DNA of 10,007 nt from Sulfitobacter sp. (GCA_026421135.1 JAPKCR010000033.1:1-10007); one strand, 5' to 3'. Positions 1 to 7,594 are shown, counted from the first letter of the stretch. Numbers and translations are program-made. Notes: a model not told the origin generated them from the letters alone.

Positions 1-1002
1 GAGAAAATTCGCGCGGACGTGGTCAATGCCTATGAGATGTTAGGCCAGGGCGGTGCAGAGACCCAGATGGGCGATGCGTTGCGTTGGCTGGACGGTGTCG
101 CGGACAGGGCCGAAGGCGCGCTGGAGGCCCCGATGGCAGCGCTAGCACGTGCCATGGTCGAACTGGATGACGCGATGGAGGGAGTGGTTGCGGCGATCGA
201 CACCATGTCATTCAATCCGATCGAGCTGGAAGAAACCGAAGAACGCCTGTTCGCAATCCGTGGCTTGGCCCGCAAGCACGAGGTTCAGCCGGATGATCTG
301 GCGGGTTTTGCTGATACATTGCGCGCCAAGCTGGATGCCTTGGACGCAGGAGAGGCAGCGCAGGCGGGGCTGGAAAAGGCCGTCCGCGATGCACAAGCCG
401 CCTATGATGCGGCGGCAGATGCGCTGTCTGCGGCGCGATCCAAGGCGGCCGGCAAGCTGGACAAGGCCGTGGGCGGTGAACTTGCCCCGCTCAAGATGGA
501 ACGCGCCGTGTTCCAGACCCAGATCGGCCCGGAAACCGCTGGCCCCGACGGGCGCGATGCTGTGTCATTCACCGTCGCCACCAACCCCGGCGCGCCTGCT
601 GGTCCCTTGGGAAAAATCGCATCAGGTGGTGAGCTTAGCCGGTTCCTGCTGGCGCTCAAAGTCGTGTTGACCAAAGGCCAAAGCGGGCTGACGATGATTT
701 TTGACGAAATCGACCGTGGCGTTGGGGGTGCAACTGCTGATGCCGTCGGGCGCAGGCTTGCCGCGCTATCGCAGGGTGAACAGGTGTTGGTCGTGACCCA
801 TTCTCCCCAGGTTGCGGCCCTGGGCGCACATCACTGGCGCGTGTCTAAGGCCGTACAAAAGGGCATGACCCTTTCCACCGTTACCCCCCTGTCAGATGCG
901 GAACGGGTGGACGAAGTGGCCCGCATGTTGTCTGGCGACACTATCACAGACGCTGCACGAGCGGCTGCGCGCGAACTTTTGGGCGATCAATTCGCAGAGT
1001 AA
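1..1002 (+). CDS. recN: DNA repair protein RecN, C-terminal part (5' end outside window)
   Basis: The first base of the window is already in frame, so this is an open 5' end. The visible 333 residues are the C-terminal portion of a protein that is usually about 550 aa. Seen: an Ala/Glu/Lys-rich helical stretch (fragment residues about 70-160) fitting the second arm of the SMC-like coiled coil; an ABC signature SGGELSR (about 208-214); a Walker B block LTMIFDEIDRGVGG with the catalytic Asp-Glu at about 235-236; and the switch histidine in VTHSPQVAALGAHHW (about 267). The Walker A half must lie upstream. RecN is a cytoplasmic SMC-like ATPase that gathers DNA at double-strand breaks during recombinational repair. 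The IDRGVGG and THSPQVAALGAHHW stretches are RecN-specific and separate it from RecF and SbcC. The reading frame ends cleanly in TAA with no sign of decay. The next gene on the same strand starts 78 bases later. Confidence 0.95.
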   Translation, partial: EKIRADVVNAYEMLGQGGAETQMGDALRWLDGVADRAEGALEAPMAALARAMVELDDAMEGVVAAIDTMSFNPIELEETEERLFAIRGLARKHEVQPDDLAGFADTLRAKLDALDAGEAAQAGLEKAVRDAQAAYDAAADALSAARSKAAGKLDKAVGGELAPLKMERAVFQTQIGPETAGPDGRDAVSFTVATNPGAPAGPLGKIASGGELSRFLLALKVVLTKGQSGLTMIFDEIDRGVGGATADAVGRRLAALSQGEQVLVVTHSPQVAALGAHHWRVSKAVQKGMTLSTVTPLSDAERVDEVARMLSGDTITDAARAAARELLGDQFAE

Positions 1003-1006
1003 TCCA

Positions 1007-1029
1007 GCGGCAGCTGTTGCGGGGGTTTT
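1007..1029 (+). terminator. weak candidate terminator after recN
   Basis: Five bases after the recN stop, GCGGC (1007-1011) can pair with GTTGC (1016-1020) around an AGCT loop, two of the five pairs being G-U. A G-run and only four Ts (1026-1029) follow. Both position and shape suit an intrinsic terminator, but the stem is short and the U-tract is poor. It may equally be chance, leaving recN and the ClC gene co-transcribed. Confidence 0.22.
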
Positions 1030-1043
1030 CCTAAGGGCAACTG

Positions 1044-1054
1044 TGTCTTAGACA
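1044..1054. promoter_or_regulatory. 11-bp palindrome upstream of the ClC gene
   Basis: TGTCTTAGACA is a perfect inverted repeat with 5-base arms and one central base. It ends 26 bases before the proposed GTG of the ClC gene, inside the 78-base recN-ClC gap. The size and symmetry would suit a dimeric repressor half-site pair, but no known operator consensus is recognised and a palindrome this short can arise by chance. Confidence 0.2.
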
Positions 1055-1080
1055 GGATGTACCCTTGATCAAAAGCAGTC

Positions 1081-2766
1081 GTGCCCGTGAATCCGCGCCC
1101 TTATCTGACCCAGCAATATGATATCGCCTGCGCCAAGGCACGATCCGGCTGGAGTGTGTTGCGCGAAAAAGGGCCGGGCAAGGTCACATTCTGGTTCATC
1201 GCTTTGGTCGTGGGTATTGCTGCCGGCTTTGCAGCGCTGTTTTTTCGCAAGGGTATCAACCTGATACAGGCGTCTCTTTATGGGACAGAAGACGTAGAGC
1301 ACCTGCACAGCTTTATCGGCAGTCTTGAATGGTATTGGGTGATCCTGATCCCGACCCTTGGCGGTTTTGTGGTTGGGTTGATCCTGCATATCTTTACCCG
1401 TGATGCCCGTGTGCGCAGTGTCGGGGATGTGATCTTGGGCGCTGCCATGCACGAGGGCAGGGTCGAGACCCGCGCAGGTCTTGCATCTGCTTTGGCGTCT
1501 CTGATCACGCTCAGCACGGGGGGGTCTTCGGGTCGCGAAGGGCCGGTTGTTCACCTTGCCGGGGTGATTTCCACATTGGTTAGCCGCAGGATCAATGCCA
1601 GCGGGATCACAGGTCGTGATCTGCTGGGCTGCGCTGTGGCGGCGGGCGTGTCGGCCAGCTTTAACGCACCTATCGCTGGGGCGCTTTTCGCGCTTGAGGT
1701 CGTACTGCGGCATTTCGCGGTCCATGCGTTTGCGCCCATCGTCATTGCGTCCGCTGCAGGAACGGTCATCAACCGTCTTGAATTCGGGGGCCTGACCGAA
1801 TTCGTCCTGCCGACGGTCGGTGACGTGGCCTTTTATGCGGAATTGCCTGCCTTTTTGTTGCTGGGTCTGACCTGCGGTCTGGTCGCTGTCATTCTGATGC
1901 GCAGTATTTTTTGGGCCGAGGATTTCGGCAACCTTATCCAAGCCAAATCGAAACTGCCCCGCTATCTACGCCCCGCTGTCGCAGGGGCGATGTTGGGGTG
2001 TATCGCCTTGTGGTTCCCTCACATCATCGGCGTCGGATACGAGACCACGACACGGGCGTTGGCTGGCAGCATGGTGCTGAACGAAGCAATCGTTTTTGCC
2101 GCGCTAAAGATCGTGGCGGTGTCGATTACGTTGGGTGGCCGGATGGGCGGCGGGGTGTTTTCACCGTCTTTGATGCTGGGGGCGCTGACGGGGCTGGCCT
2201 TTGGGCTGATTGCCACCAGCGTGTTCCCGAATGTGTCTGGCGTTACGTCACTGTATGCCTTGGCAGGGATGGGGGCCGTCGCCGCAGCCGTTCTGGGCGC
2301 GCCGATTTCCACCACCTTGATTGTGTTTGAGCTGACAGGTGATTGGCAGACCGGCCTTGCTGTTATGGTGGCGGTCAGCATGTCTACGGCCCTCGCATCG
2401 CGCATCGTCGACCGCAGCTTTTTCCTGTCCCAGATGGAAAGGCGCGGCGTGCATCTGGCGGCGGGGCCACAGGCCTATTTGCTGGCGATGTTCATGGTTG
2501 CCCGGATTATGCGCCCACGCGATGACCCCCGTGCCGCTGACGAAGATGTCTGCTGGGAGCTTATCGGCGAGGGGACATACATTGACGGCACCGCTACGCT
2601 TGAGGTCGCGATGCCGATATTCGACCAGTCCGGCGCGGCCTTCATTCCGGTTGTGACCCTCAAACCGGATTCGCCACCCGAACTGCTTGGCGCATTGTTT
2701 CATGTGGATTCGCTGAAAGCCTATAATCGGGCTTTGGCCGAAACCGCAGCAGAAGAACATTCCTGA
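1081..2766 (+). CDS. ClC-family chloride channel/transporter with degenerate CBS-like C-terminus
   Basis: A 561-residue inner-membrane protein with about ten or more hydrophobic segments between residues 35 and 455. The family hallmark GREGP is at 151-155, with Glu153 as the gating glutamate, and GGGVFSP (356-362) matches the second anion-binding loop (GxFxP). Residues 196-210 fit the helix that carries the inner proton glutamate in antiporters. Here Glu206 is followed by Val207, and the central tyrosine position after the last helix is Phe448; the usual GSGIP loop reads VRSVG near 111-115. Residues about 465-560 are soluble and resemble one CBS domain (MRPRDD, then AFIPVV and LLGALFHVDSLKAYN). 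ClC proteins move chloride or related anions, either passively or in exchange for protons. Start: an in-frame TGA at 1066-1068 leaves only GTG 1081 or GTG 1087, and neither has a good Shine-Dalgarno, so the start is a little uncertain. Which ClC subfamily it belongs to, and its mechanism, cannot be settled by eye. Confidence 0.9.
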   Translation: MPVNPRPYLTQQYDIACAKARSGWSVLREKGPGKVTFWFIALVVGIAAGFAALFFRKGINLIQASLYGTEDVEHLHSFIGSLEWYWVILIPTLGGFVVGLILHIFTRDARVRSVGDVILGAAMHEGRVETRAGLASALASLITLSTGGSSGREGPVVHLAGVISTLVSRRINASGITGRDLLGCAVAAGVSASFNAPIAGALFALEVVLRHFAVHAFAPIVIASAAGTVINRLEFGGLTEFVLPTVGDVAFYAELPAFLLLGLTCGLVAVILMRSIFWAEDFGNLIQAKSKLPRYLRPAVAGAMLGCIALWFPHIIGVGYETTTRALAGSMVLNEAIVFAALKIVAVSITLGGRMGGGVFSPSLMLGALTGLAFGLIATSVFPNVSGVTSLYALAGMGAVAAAVLGAPISTTLIVFELTGDWQTGLAVMVAVSMSTALASRIVDRSFFLSQMERRGVHLAAGPQAYLLAMFMVARIMRPRDDPRAADEDVCWELIGEGTYIDGTATLEVAMPIFDQSGAAFIPVVTLKPDSPPELLGALFHVDSLKAYNRALAETAAEEHS

Positions 2767-2851
2767 TACCCAAAACTGATTGTGCAGCTTTGCGAGACAA
2801 TAATATGGCTCCCCGGCCATTGTGCCTGCGGTGGCCCGAACCAATTGATAT

Positions 2852-2880
2852 TTGGCGACAATAGATCCTAACGCTAAAAT
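2852..2880 (+). promoter_or_regulatory. candidate sigma70 promoter for the RTX gene
   Basis: TTGGCG (2852-2857) and TAAAAT (2875-2880) lie exactly 17 bases apart. They match the -35 consensus at 4 of 6 positions and the -10 consensus at 5 of 6. Transcription would start near 2887, giving a leader of roughly 60 bases before the GTG of the RTX gene. It sits in the 183-base gap after the ClC gene, one of the more AT-rich stretches of the window. Judged by eye only. Confidence 0.42.
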
Positions 2881-2898
2881 TCACGCTTATGATTTCTA

Positions 2899-2922
2899 AA
2901 GCCACTTTTCAAAAGGGGCCTT
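2899..2922 (+). other. leader hairpin with T-rich tail (attenuator or ClC terminator?)
   Basis: GCCACTT (2901-2907) pairs with AAGGGGC (2913-2919) across a five-base loop, with one A-G mismatch, and flanking AA/TT adds to the stem. A T/A-rich stretch follows (TTATTTATACTT, 2921-2932). If the promoter at 2852-2880 is real, this lies in the RTX-gene leader and would act as an attenuator-like element. Alternatively it is a distant terminator for the ClC gene, about 130 bases after its stop. The 3' arm also holds the only purine-rich, Shine-Dalgarno-like stretch upstream of the RTX gene. Confidence 0.33.
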
Positions 2923-2949
2923 ATTTATACTTGGCTTGGTTTTACGCCC

Positions 2950-3480
2950 GTGATTGCGCTTTTCGGATTGGCCGGACTTTTTGACGACGGGGATGACGAC
3001 ACCGATACGCAAAACACAAACCCAGATGACGCGGACCCGATCATAAACACTGAGACGGGTACCGATGGTCCTGACCTTTTAAACGGTACGGGTTCGATGG
3101 ACGATCTGGACGGGCTTAGAGGCGACGATACGATTAACGGTTTCGGCAACGACGACCATTTGTCCGGCGGCGCGGGCGCTGACAGCACTTCTGCCGGTGG
3201 CGGTAAAAACCTCGCCTTTGGTGATGGCGGTGCCAACACGCTGAACGCAGGCCCCGGCAACGATACGCTTGATGGGGGCGAATGCCCTGACCAGTTGGCT
3301 GGCAACAAGGGCGACGATGTCATTTCTGGCGGCTTGGGCAATGATGCGATCTTTGGGGTCCGCACCGCTGTAAACGGCACGGACAGTGAAATCGTTGTAG
3401 ATGGAAATGTGGTTGTGATCTTGCAAAACCCCAATGCCGCCGCCCTGAGCGCCGACACAAGTTGGTTGCTGAACGTGTAA
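2950..3480 (+). CDS. small RTX-type (haemolysin-like calcium-binding repeat) protein
   Basis: A 176-residue, strongly acidic protein. Layout: a short hydrophobic N-terminus (residues 1-11, MIALFGLAGLF); an Asp-rich linker (12-36); eleven contiguous nonapeptides of the GGxGxDxUx type (37-135); and a 41-residue tail rich in Val, Ala and Asn. Known for the family: such repeats fold into a calcium-filled parallel beta-roll, usually in secreted or surface proteins. No toxin, protease or lipase domain is visible, so the job is unknown. Start: GTG 2950 is the only usual start codon in the open frame, which begins just after a TGA at 2890-2892, but it lacks a Shine-Dalgarno. The untranslated codons just upstream would also read as hydrophobic (Leu-Ile-Tyr-Thr-Trp-Leu-Gly), so a longer membrane anchor using a rare start such as ATT 2923 is possible. 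The gene is convergent with the DUF427 gene, with four bases between stops. Confidence 0.75.
   Translation: MIALFGLAGLFDDGDDDTDTQNTNPDDADPIINTETGTDGPDLLNGTGSMDDLDGLRGDDTINGFGNDDHLSGGAGADSTSAGGGKNLAFGDGGANTLNAGPGNDTLDGGECPDQLAGNKGDDVISGGLGNDAIFGVRTAVNGTDSEIVVDGNVVVILQNPNAAALSADTSWLLNV
3058..3354 (+). repeat. 11 tandem RTX nonapeptide units (27 bp each)
   Basis: Translated, the region splits without any gap into eleven nine-residue units, from GTDGPDLLN (first) to GGLGNDAIF (last). Position 6, the calcium-ligand Asp, is Asp in nine units and Asn in units 6 and 7. Position 8 is Leu or Ile in nine units, Thr in unit 5 and Ala in unit 6. At DNA level the units have drifted far apart, so this is an old protein repeat and not a fresh tandem duplication. 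Confidence 0.8.
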
Positions 3481-3484
3481 CCGT

Positions 3485-3829
3485 CTAGATCTGTTCGACG
3501 GTGACTTCGGGCAGATTGTAAAAGGCCAGATGCCCTTTGATCTCAGCGACTTGGTCGCTGGGATTTTCGTATGACCAAGCAACATTATGCAACGTCCGGC
3601 TTTTGGTGACGACCGAGTAATAGGTCGCATCACCCTTGTGCGGGCAATGGGTCGTCTTGTCGGTCTTGTCCAGAAACGCCATGGCAATGTCGGCGTGCGG
3701 GATATAGATCACCGCGCCAAGGTCACCCTCGCGCAGTTCCAGCGCATTCTTGGTCTCTGCCAGAACCGCACCACCTGCGCGGACTGTCCATGTACCATCC
3801 GCTTTTATAATCTTGATATGGTCATGCAT
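3485..3829 (-). CDS. DUF427 family protein
   Basis: A 114-residue soluble protein with the hallmarks of the DUF427 family (Pfam PF04248): an N-terminal beta-rich part with AVLAETKNALELRE (21-34); a proline/histidine stretch IPHADI (43-48); TTHCPHKGDATYYSV (59-73), with the conserved Cys-Pro-x-Lys-Gly; and VAWSYENP (83-90), followed by the LAFYN ending (101-105). The length is normal for the family. The biochemical role of DUF427 proteins is not established to my knowledge, so none is assigned. The start ATG at 3829 is supported by a strong Shine-Dalgarno GGGAGGG (complement of 3839-3845) nine bases upstream. It lies 40 bases downstream of the aminopeptidase stop on the same strand, so co-transcription is likely. 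No terminator is visible before the convergent RTX gene. Confidence 0.88.
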   Translation of the reverse strand: MHDHIKIIKADGTWTVRAGGAVLAETKNALELREGDLGAVIYIPHADIAMAFLDKTDKTTHCPHKGDATYYSVVTKSRTLHNVAWSYENPSDQVAEIKGHLAFYNLPEVTVEQI

Positions 3830-3869
3830 CTCGGACCGCCCTCCCTTAAACTACTGTAATAATCGGCGC

Positions 3870-5660
3870 TCAGATCGGGGCCGTCGCCGCATCCAACCAT
3901 AGTTTCGCATCAGGCGATAGCCGGGGGCCAATCTTTTCCGCAACTTCGCGGTGGTAGACATTCAGCCAGTCGCGCGCATCATCCTCCAGCATGTCCGCGA
4001 TGACCAAGCGCGTGTCGATTGGTGCAAAGCTGAGGGTTTCCCAATTCAGCATTTTTCGGTGCGCATCACCGCCCGGCAGATCAGGGGCAGGGCGCACGAC
4101 CAGCAGGTTCTCCAACCGGATGCCAAAGGCCCCCTCGCGGTAATATCCCGGCTCGTTGCTCAGGATCATGCCGGGCATCAGCGGCACAGTGCTGATCTTG
4201 CTCAGGCGTTGTGGCCCTTCGTGTACGCTTAGATAGGCGCCGACGCCGTGGCCTAGGCCATGGTCAAAATCCTGTCCAGCCATCCACAGCGGCAACCGGC
4301 CAACCGCCTCAATATCGCGTCCAGCCAGACCCTGCGGCCAGCGCAGGCGGCTCATCGCGATCATGCCCATCAGGACACGGGTAAAGGCCTGCCTTGCCTC
4401 CAACGGCGGGGTACCAATGGCGATCGTGCGAGTGATGTCGGTTGTGCCGTCAAGATATTGCCCGCCTGAATCCAGCACCAACAGTTGACCTTCCTCAAGC
4501 GTGCTGTCGGTTTCCTCGGTCACGCGGTAATGCATGATCGCGCCGTTCGGGCCGGTGCCTGCGATGGTTTCAAAGCTGATGTCTTGCAAGGCGTTGTCGC
4601 GGCGACGTGATTCCTCAAGCCGGCGCACGACCTGAGCTTCGGTCACCTTGCCAGGGGCTTGGGCGTCCAGCCACGCCAGCAATTCAATCAAGGCCGCCCC
4701 GTCGCGCAAATGCGCAGCGGCTGATCCTGCGACCTCGGCCTCGTTCTTGCAGGCCTTTGGCAAGGCGCAGGGGTCATCACCCCATGACGCACGATCACCG
4801 ACCGCATCTGCCACAGCAACCGGAACAGTGGTTTTATCCAGCCGGACCGGACCGGCGAGGGTGCCAAGATACTCAATCAAGGCATCCGGGGAATGAACTG
4901 TAACGCTATCGCCCAGATGATCCGTTAAATTGGCCACTTTCTGAGATGCGACAAACAAATCAACCGCCGCCGACCCGTGCAGAACGACAAAGCCATGCAC
5001 GACGGGATTGCGCGCAATATCTGCACCGCGCACGTTCAACAACCAACACAGACTGTCGGGCAGGGTAATAACCGCGGCCGCTTCGCCCTTTTTGCGAAGC
5101 TCCTCGCCCAGACGGGCGCATTTGTCAGCATGCGATTCCCCGGCAAATTCCAACGGATGTACCTTGGCGGGAAACATCGGCGGGGCAGGCTGATCGGCCC
5201 AAATACGGTCCACCAAATTGGCACAGCGCCGCATCTCGATCCCGCTGCCCTTTAATTCGGTCTCAAGCTTTTCAATTTGCCCCACTGCGTGCAACCAAGG
5301 GTCAAAACCGACAATCCCGCCATCGGGCAACTCCGTGCGCAACCAGTCGGCCAAGGACACCTCTGGCCAAGGGACTGGGGTGTAAACATCGGCCACCTGC
5401 GCCTTAACTTGCGTCCGGTATCGCCCGTCAATAAATACGCCTGCCACATCCAACAAAGCGGCACAAAAACCGGCGGATCCGGTAAACCCCGTCAGCCAGC
5501 TTAGGCGCTCGTCATGGGGTGCTACGTATTCGCCCTGATGGGCATCCGCCCGTGGAACCAAAAAACCGTCCAGACCGTCGGCCTTTAATTCAGCACGCAG
5601 CGCTTCCAATCTAGGCGGCCCCTGTTCAGGCCTCGATGTCACCTCAAACGATTGAAACAT
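3870..5660 (-). CDS. Xaa-Pro aminopeptidase (aminopeptidase P, M24B), long form
   Basis: A 596-residue cytoplasmic metallopeptidase that removes an N-terminal residue when proline is second. Residues 15-160 form a creatinase-like N-terminal domain (VPRADAHQGEYVAPHDERL, then WLTGFTGSAG). A second domain of the same fold spans about 165-300, and the pita-bread catalytic domain about 305-560. The five metal ligands are all visible: Asp397 and Asp408 (DSGGQYLDGTTDITRT), His471 (HGLGHGVG), Glu503 (NEPGYY) and Glu517 (GIRLEN). His377 (MHYRV) fits the substrate-handling histidine. The spacing agrees closely with human XPNPEP1 (11, 63 and 14 residues between the matching pairs). The three-domain length places it with the eukaryote-like long form and not the approximately 440-aa E. 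coli PepP, so no symbol is given. The start ATG has a Shine-Dalgarno GAAGAGGG (complement of 5670-5677) nine bases upstream. It follows cobT after 56 bases. Confidence 0.95.
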   Translation of the reverse strand: MFQSFEVTSRPEQGPPRLEALRAELKADGLDGFLVPRADAHQGEYVAPHDERLSWLTGFTGSAGFCAALLDVAGVFIDGRYRTQVKAQVADVYTPVPWPEVSLADWLRTELPDGGIVGFDPWLHAVGQIEKLETELKGSGIEMRRCANLVDRIWADQPAPPMFPAKVHPLEFAGESHADKCARLGEELRKKGEAAAVITLPDSLCWLLNVRGADIARNPVVHGFVVLHGSAAVDLFVASQKVANLTDHLGDSVTVHSPDALIEYLGTLAGPVRLDKTTVPVAVADAVGDRASWGDDPCALPKACKNEAEVAGSAAAHLRDGAALIELLAWLDAQAPGKVTEAQVVRRLEESRRRDNALQDISFETIAGTGPNGAIMHYRVTEETDSTLEEGQLLVLDSGGQYLDGTTDITRTIAIGTPPLEARQAFTRVLMGMIAMSRLRWPQGLAGRDIEAVGRLPLWMAGQDFDHGLGHGVGAYLSVHEGPQRLSKISTVPLMPGMILSNEPGYYREGAFGIRLENLLVVRPAPDLPGGDAHRKMLNWETLSFAPIDTRLVIADMLEDDARDWLNVYHREVAEKIGPRLSPDAKLWLDAATAPI

Positions 5661-5716
5661 GACGCAAGTCCCTCTTCATTTTGCCAGATAAATTCCCCGC
5701 GAAGCGTTTCACCGCG

Positions 5717-7594
5717 TTAGCTTGCGCGGCGGATGCCCATGACGCGCGCCCGTGCGCGGGGATCGGTATCAAACAGCGCCGCCAGCTGTTCGGTCATTGC
5801 ACCGGCCAGCTGATCGACATCTGTAATCGTAACCGCGCGGTCGTAATATCGCGTCACGTCATGGCCAATCCCGATCGCCAAAAGCTCAACCGCTTTGCGT
5901 TTTTCGACCATGGCGATCACATCACGCAGGTGTTTTTCGAGATAGTTGGCGGGGTTGACCGACAGCGTGCTGTCATCGACAGGCGCACCGTCACTGATCA
6001 CCATCAGAATCTTGCGTGACTCGTGGCGGGCAACCATCCGGCGGTGCGCCCATTCGAGTGCCTCGCCGTCGATGTTTTCCTTCAGCAAGCCTTCCTTCAT
6101 CATCAAACCCAAGTTTGGCCGCGTGCGCCGCCAGGGGGCATCGGCGGATTTATAGATGATATGGCGCAGATCATTCAGGCGTCCGGGTTGCACGGGGCGG
6201 CCTTCGTTCAGCCACGTCTCACGGGCTTGGCCACCCTTCCAAGCGCGGGTGGTGAATCCCAAGATCTCGACCTTGACGTTGCAGCGTTCCAGTGTGCGCG
6301 CCAGAACATCCGCGCAAATCGCAGCGATCGAGATCGGACGCCCCCGCATTGAGCCTGAGTTATCCAAAAGCAGCGTCACGCAGGTGTCACGGAATTCGGT
6401 GTCTTTTTCCATCTTGAACGACAGCGGCGTGGTCGGGTTTGCCACGATCCGCGCCAGACGACCCGCGTCCAGCGTGCCTTCTTCCAGATCAAATTCCCAC
6501 GACCGGTTCTGCTGGGCTTGCAAGCGGCGCTGCAGCTTGTTGGCAAGGCGGCTTACAGCCCCCTTAAGCGGTTCCAGCTGCTGATCCAGATAGGCGCGCA
6601 GGCGTTCCAATTCGGCGGGTTCAGCCAGATCTTCGGCACCGATCACCTCGTCATTGTCGGTTCGGTAAACCAGATAATTCGGGTCAGCATCCGAGGCTTG
6701 CGGCGGGGCGGGTGGCTCCATCGGGGCGTCGCCATCGGGCATCTCGGCCTCTTCGCCAAGTTCCTGATCGGCCATGTCGTCCATCGACACTTGCGCTTGG
6801 GATTCGTCTTGCTGTTGGTCCTGCGATTGCTCGGGCGAGGCTTCTGCCTGCTCGTCGTCGTCTTCATCCTGACCAGTGCTATCGGGGTCTTGCTCTTCTT
6901 CAGTACCTTCTTCTTCGGCGCTGTCTTGGTCGTCGTCCGACTGGTCAGGGTCGTCGCCCAGCTGGTCGCCATAACCCAGATCAACGATCATTTTGCGGGC
7001 AAACCGTGCAAACGCGGCTTGATCGTCCAATGTGTCATTCAAGGTCTCGAGCGTGCCACCGGCCTGTTCTTCGATATAGCCGCGCCATAGGTCCATCGCG
7101 TTGGACGCACCAGGCGGCAAATCGCGGCCCGTCGCCAAATGGCGCACAAGGTATCCCGCAGCGGTGGACAGGGGCACATCGCTGGGCTGTTTGGCCTGAT
7201 CATAGCCCTTGCGCAGGGCATCATGTTTGATTTTGGCGTCGATGTTTCCGGCGGTACCGGGCATGTCGCGTGCGCCCACGGCCTCGCAACGGGCGGTTTC
7301 CATCGCCTCGTACAGTTCGCGGGCCATGTCACCGTTCGGCAGATACTTTGAATGGGTCTGACCGTTGTGATAGCGCCGGTTCAACGCCAGTGCGTCCGCT
7401 GTGCCACGGGCCAGCAACACTTCGTCGCGGGTCATCCGGCGGCTGACCTGCGGCAAGCGCATCGCGTCGCCCGAGATGCCCGACGGATCGACCGAATAGC
7501 TGACGGTCAGATCAGGGTCATGGGACATGACCTTGGTCGCTTCGGCCAGCGCCTTTTTAAATGCGTCTGCGGGATTGTCTGATGGTTTGCTCAT
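5717..7594 (-). CDS. cobT: aerobic cobaltochelatase subunit CobT
   Basis: A 625-residue cytoplasmic subunit of the CobNST cobaltochelatase, which inserts Co2+ into hydrogenobyrinic acid a,c-diamide using ATP in the oxygen-dependent cobalamin pathway. Order: a conserved N-terminal domain (1-210, beginning [18 protein letters not shown]); a very acidic, Gln/Asp/Glu-rich low-complexity linker (about 211-300); a helical segment (320-365); and a C-terminal von Willebrand A domain (400-610). Its MIDAS motif DNSGS (411-415) and SDGAP (534-538) are intact, as needed for metal-dependent binding to partners. This layout matches the magnesium-chelatase D/BchD type. The ATG overlaps the preceding small gene's stop as ATGA, which points to translational coupling. 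The large subunit CobN is not in the window. The symbol cobT is also used for an unrelated phosphoribosyltransferase in enterics; this is the Pseudomonas denitrificans-type CobT. Confidence 0.96.
   Translation of the reverse strand: MSKPSDNPADAFKKALAEATKVMSHDPDLTVSYSVDPSGISGDAMRLPQVSRRMTRDEVLLARGTADALALNRRYHNGQTHSKYLPNGDMARELYEAMETARCEAVGARDMPGTAGNIDAKIKHDALRKGYDQAKQPSDVPLSTAAGYLVRHLATGRDLPPGASNAMDLWRGYIEEQAGGTLETLNDTLDDQAAFARFARKMIVDLGYGDQLGDDPDQSDDDQDSAEEEGTEEEQDPDSTGQDEDDDEQAEASPEQSQDQQQDESQAQVSMDDMADQELGEEAEMPDGDAPMEPPAPPQASDADPNYLVYRTDNDEVIGAEDLAEPAELERLRAYLDQQLEPLKGAVSRLANKLQRRLQAQQNRSWEFDLEEGTLDAGRLARIVANPTTPLSFKMEKDTEFRDTCVTLLLDNSGSMRGRPISIAAICADVLARTLERCNVKVEILGFTTRAWKGGQARETWLNEGRPVQPGRLNDLRHIIYKSADAPWRRTRPNLGLMMKEGLLKENIDGEALEWAHRRMVARHESRKILMVISDGAPVDDSTLSVNPANYLEKHLRDVIAMVEKRKAVELLAIGIGHDVTRYYDRAVTITDVDQLAGAMTEQLAALFDTDPRARARVMGIRRAS

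Noticed and set aside
1057..1068. Three-codon mini-frame (Met-Tyr-Pro-stop) before the ClC start, a possible leader peptide
   Set aside because: It is too short to judge, has only a weak AGG-type ribosome site, and is readily explained by chance.
1069..1941. Long open frame (290 codons) antisense to the ClC gene
   Set aside because: Its product is highly polar and rich in Gln, Asp, Lys and Arg, which is what the reverse strand of a membrane-protein gene gives when NTN codons are read as NAN. It has no recognisable domain and the sense gene is certain.
2815..2836. GGCCA ... TGGCC inverted repeat after the ClC stop, a possible terminator
   Set aside because: The stem is only five base pairs with a 12-base loop and no T-run follows.
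2925..3458. 177-codon Ser/Pro-rich open frame antisense to the RTX gene
   Set aside because: The Ser/Pro/Ala repeats are the reverse complement of the Gly/Asp repeat codons; the sense strand shows eleven in-register RTX units.
6518..7090. Apparent multi-helix membrane protein on the + strand
   Set aside because: The hydrophobic run lies exactly opposite the Asp/Glu/Gln-rich linker of CobT; reversed GAN and CAN codons read as Val, Leu, Ile and Phe. This is a composition artefact.
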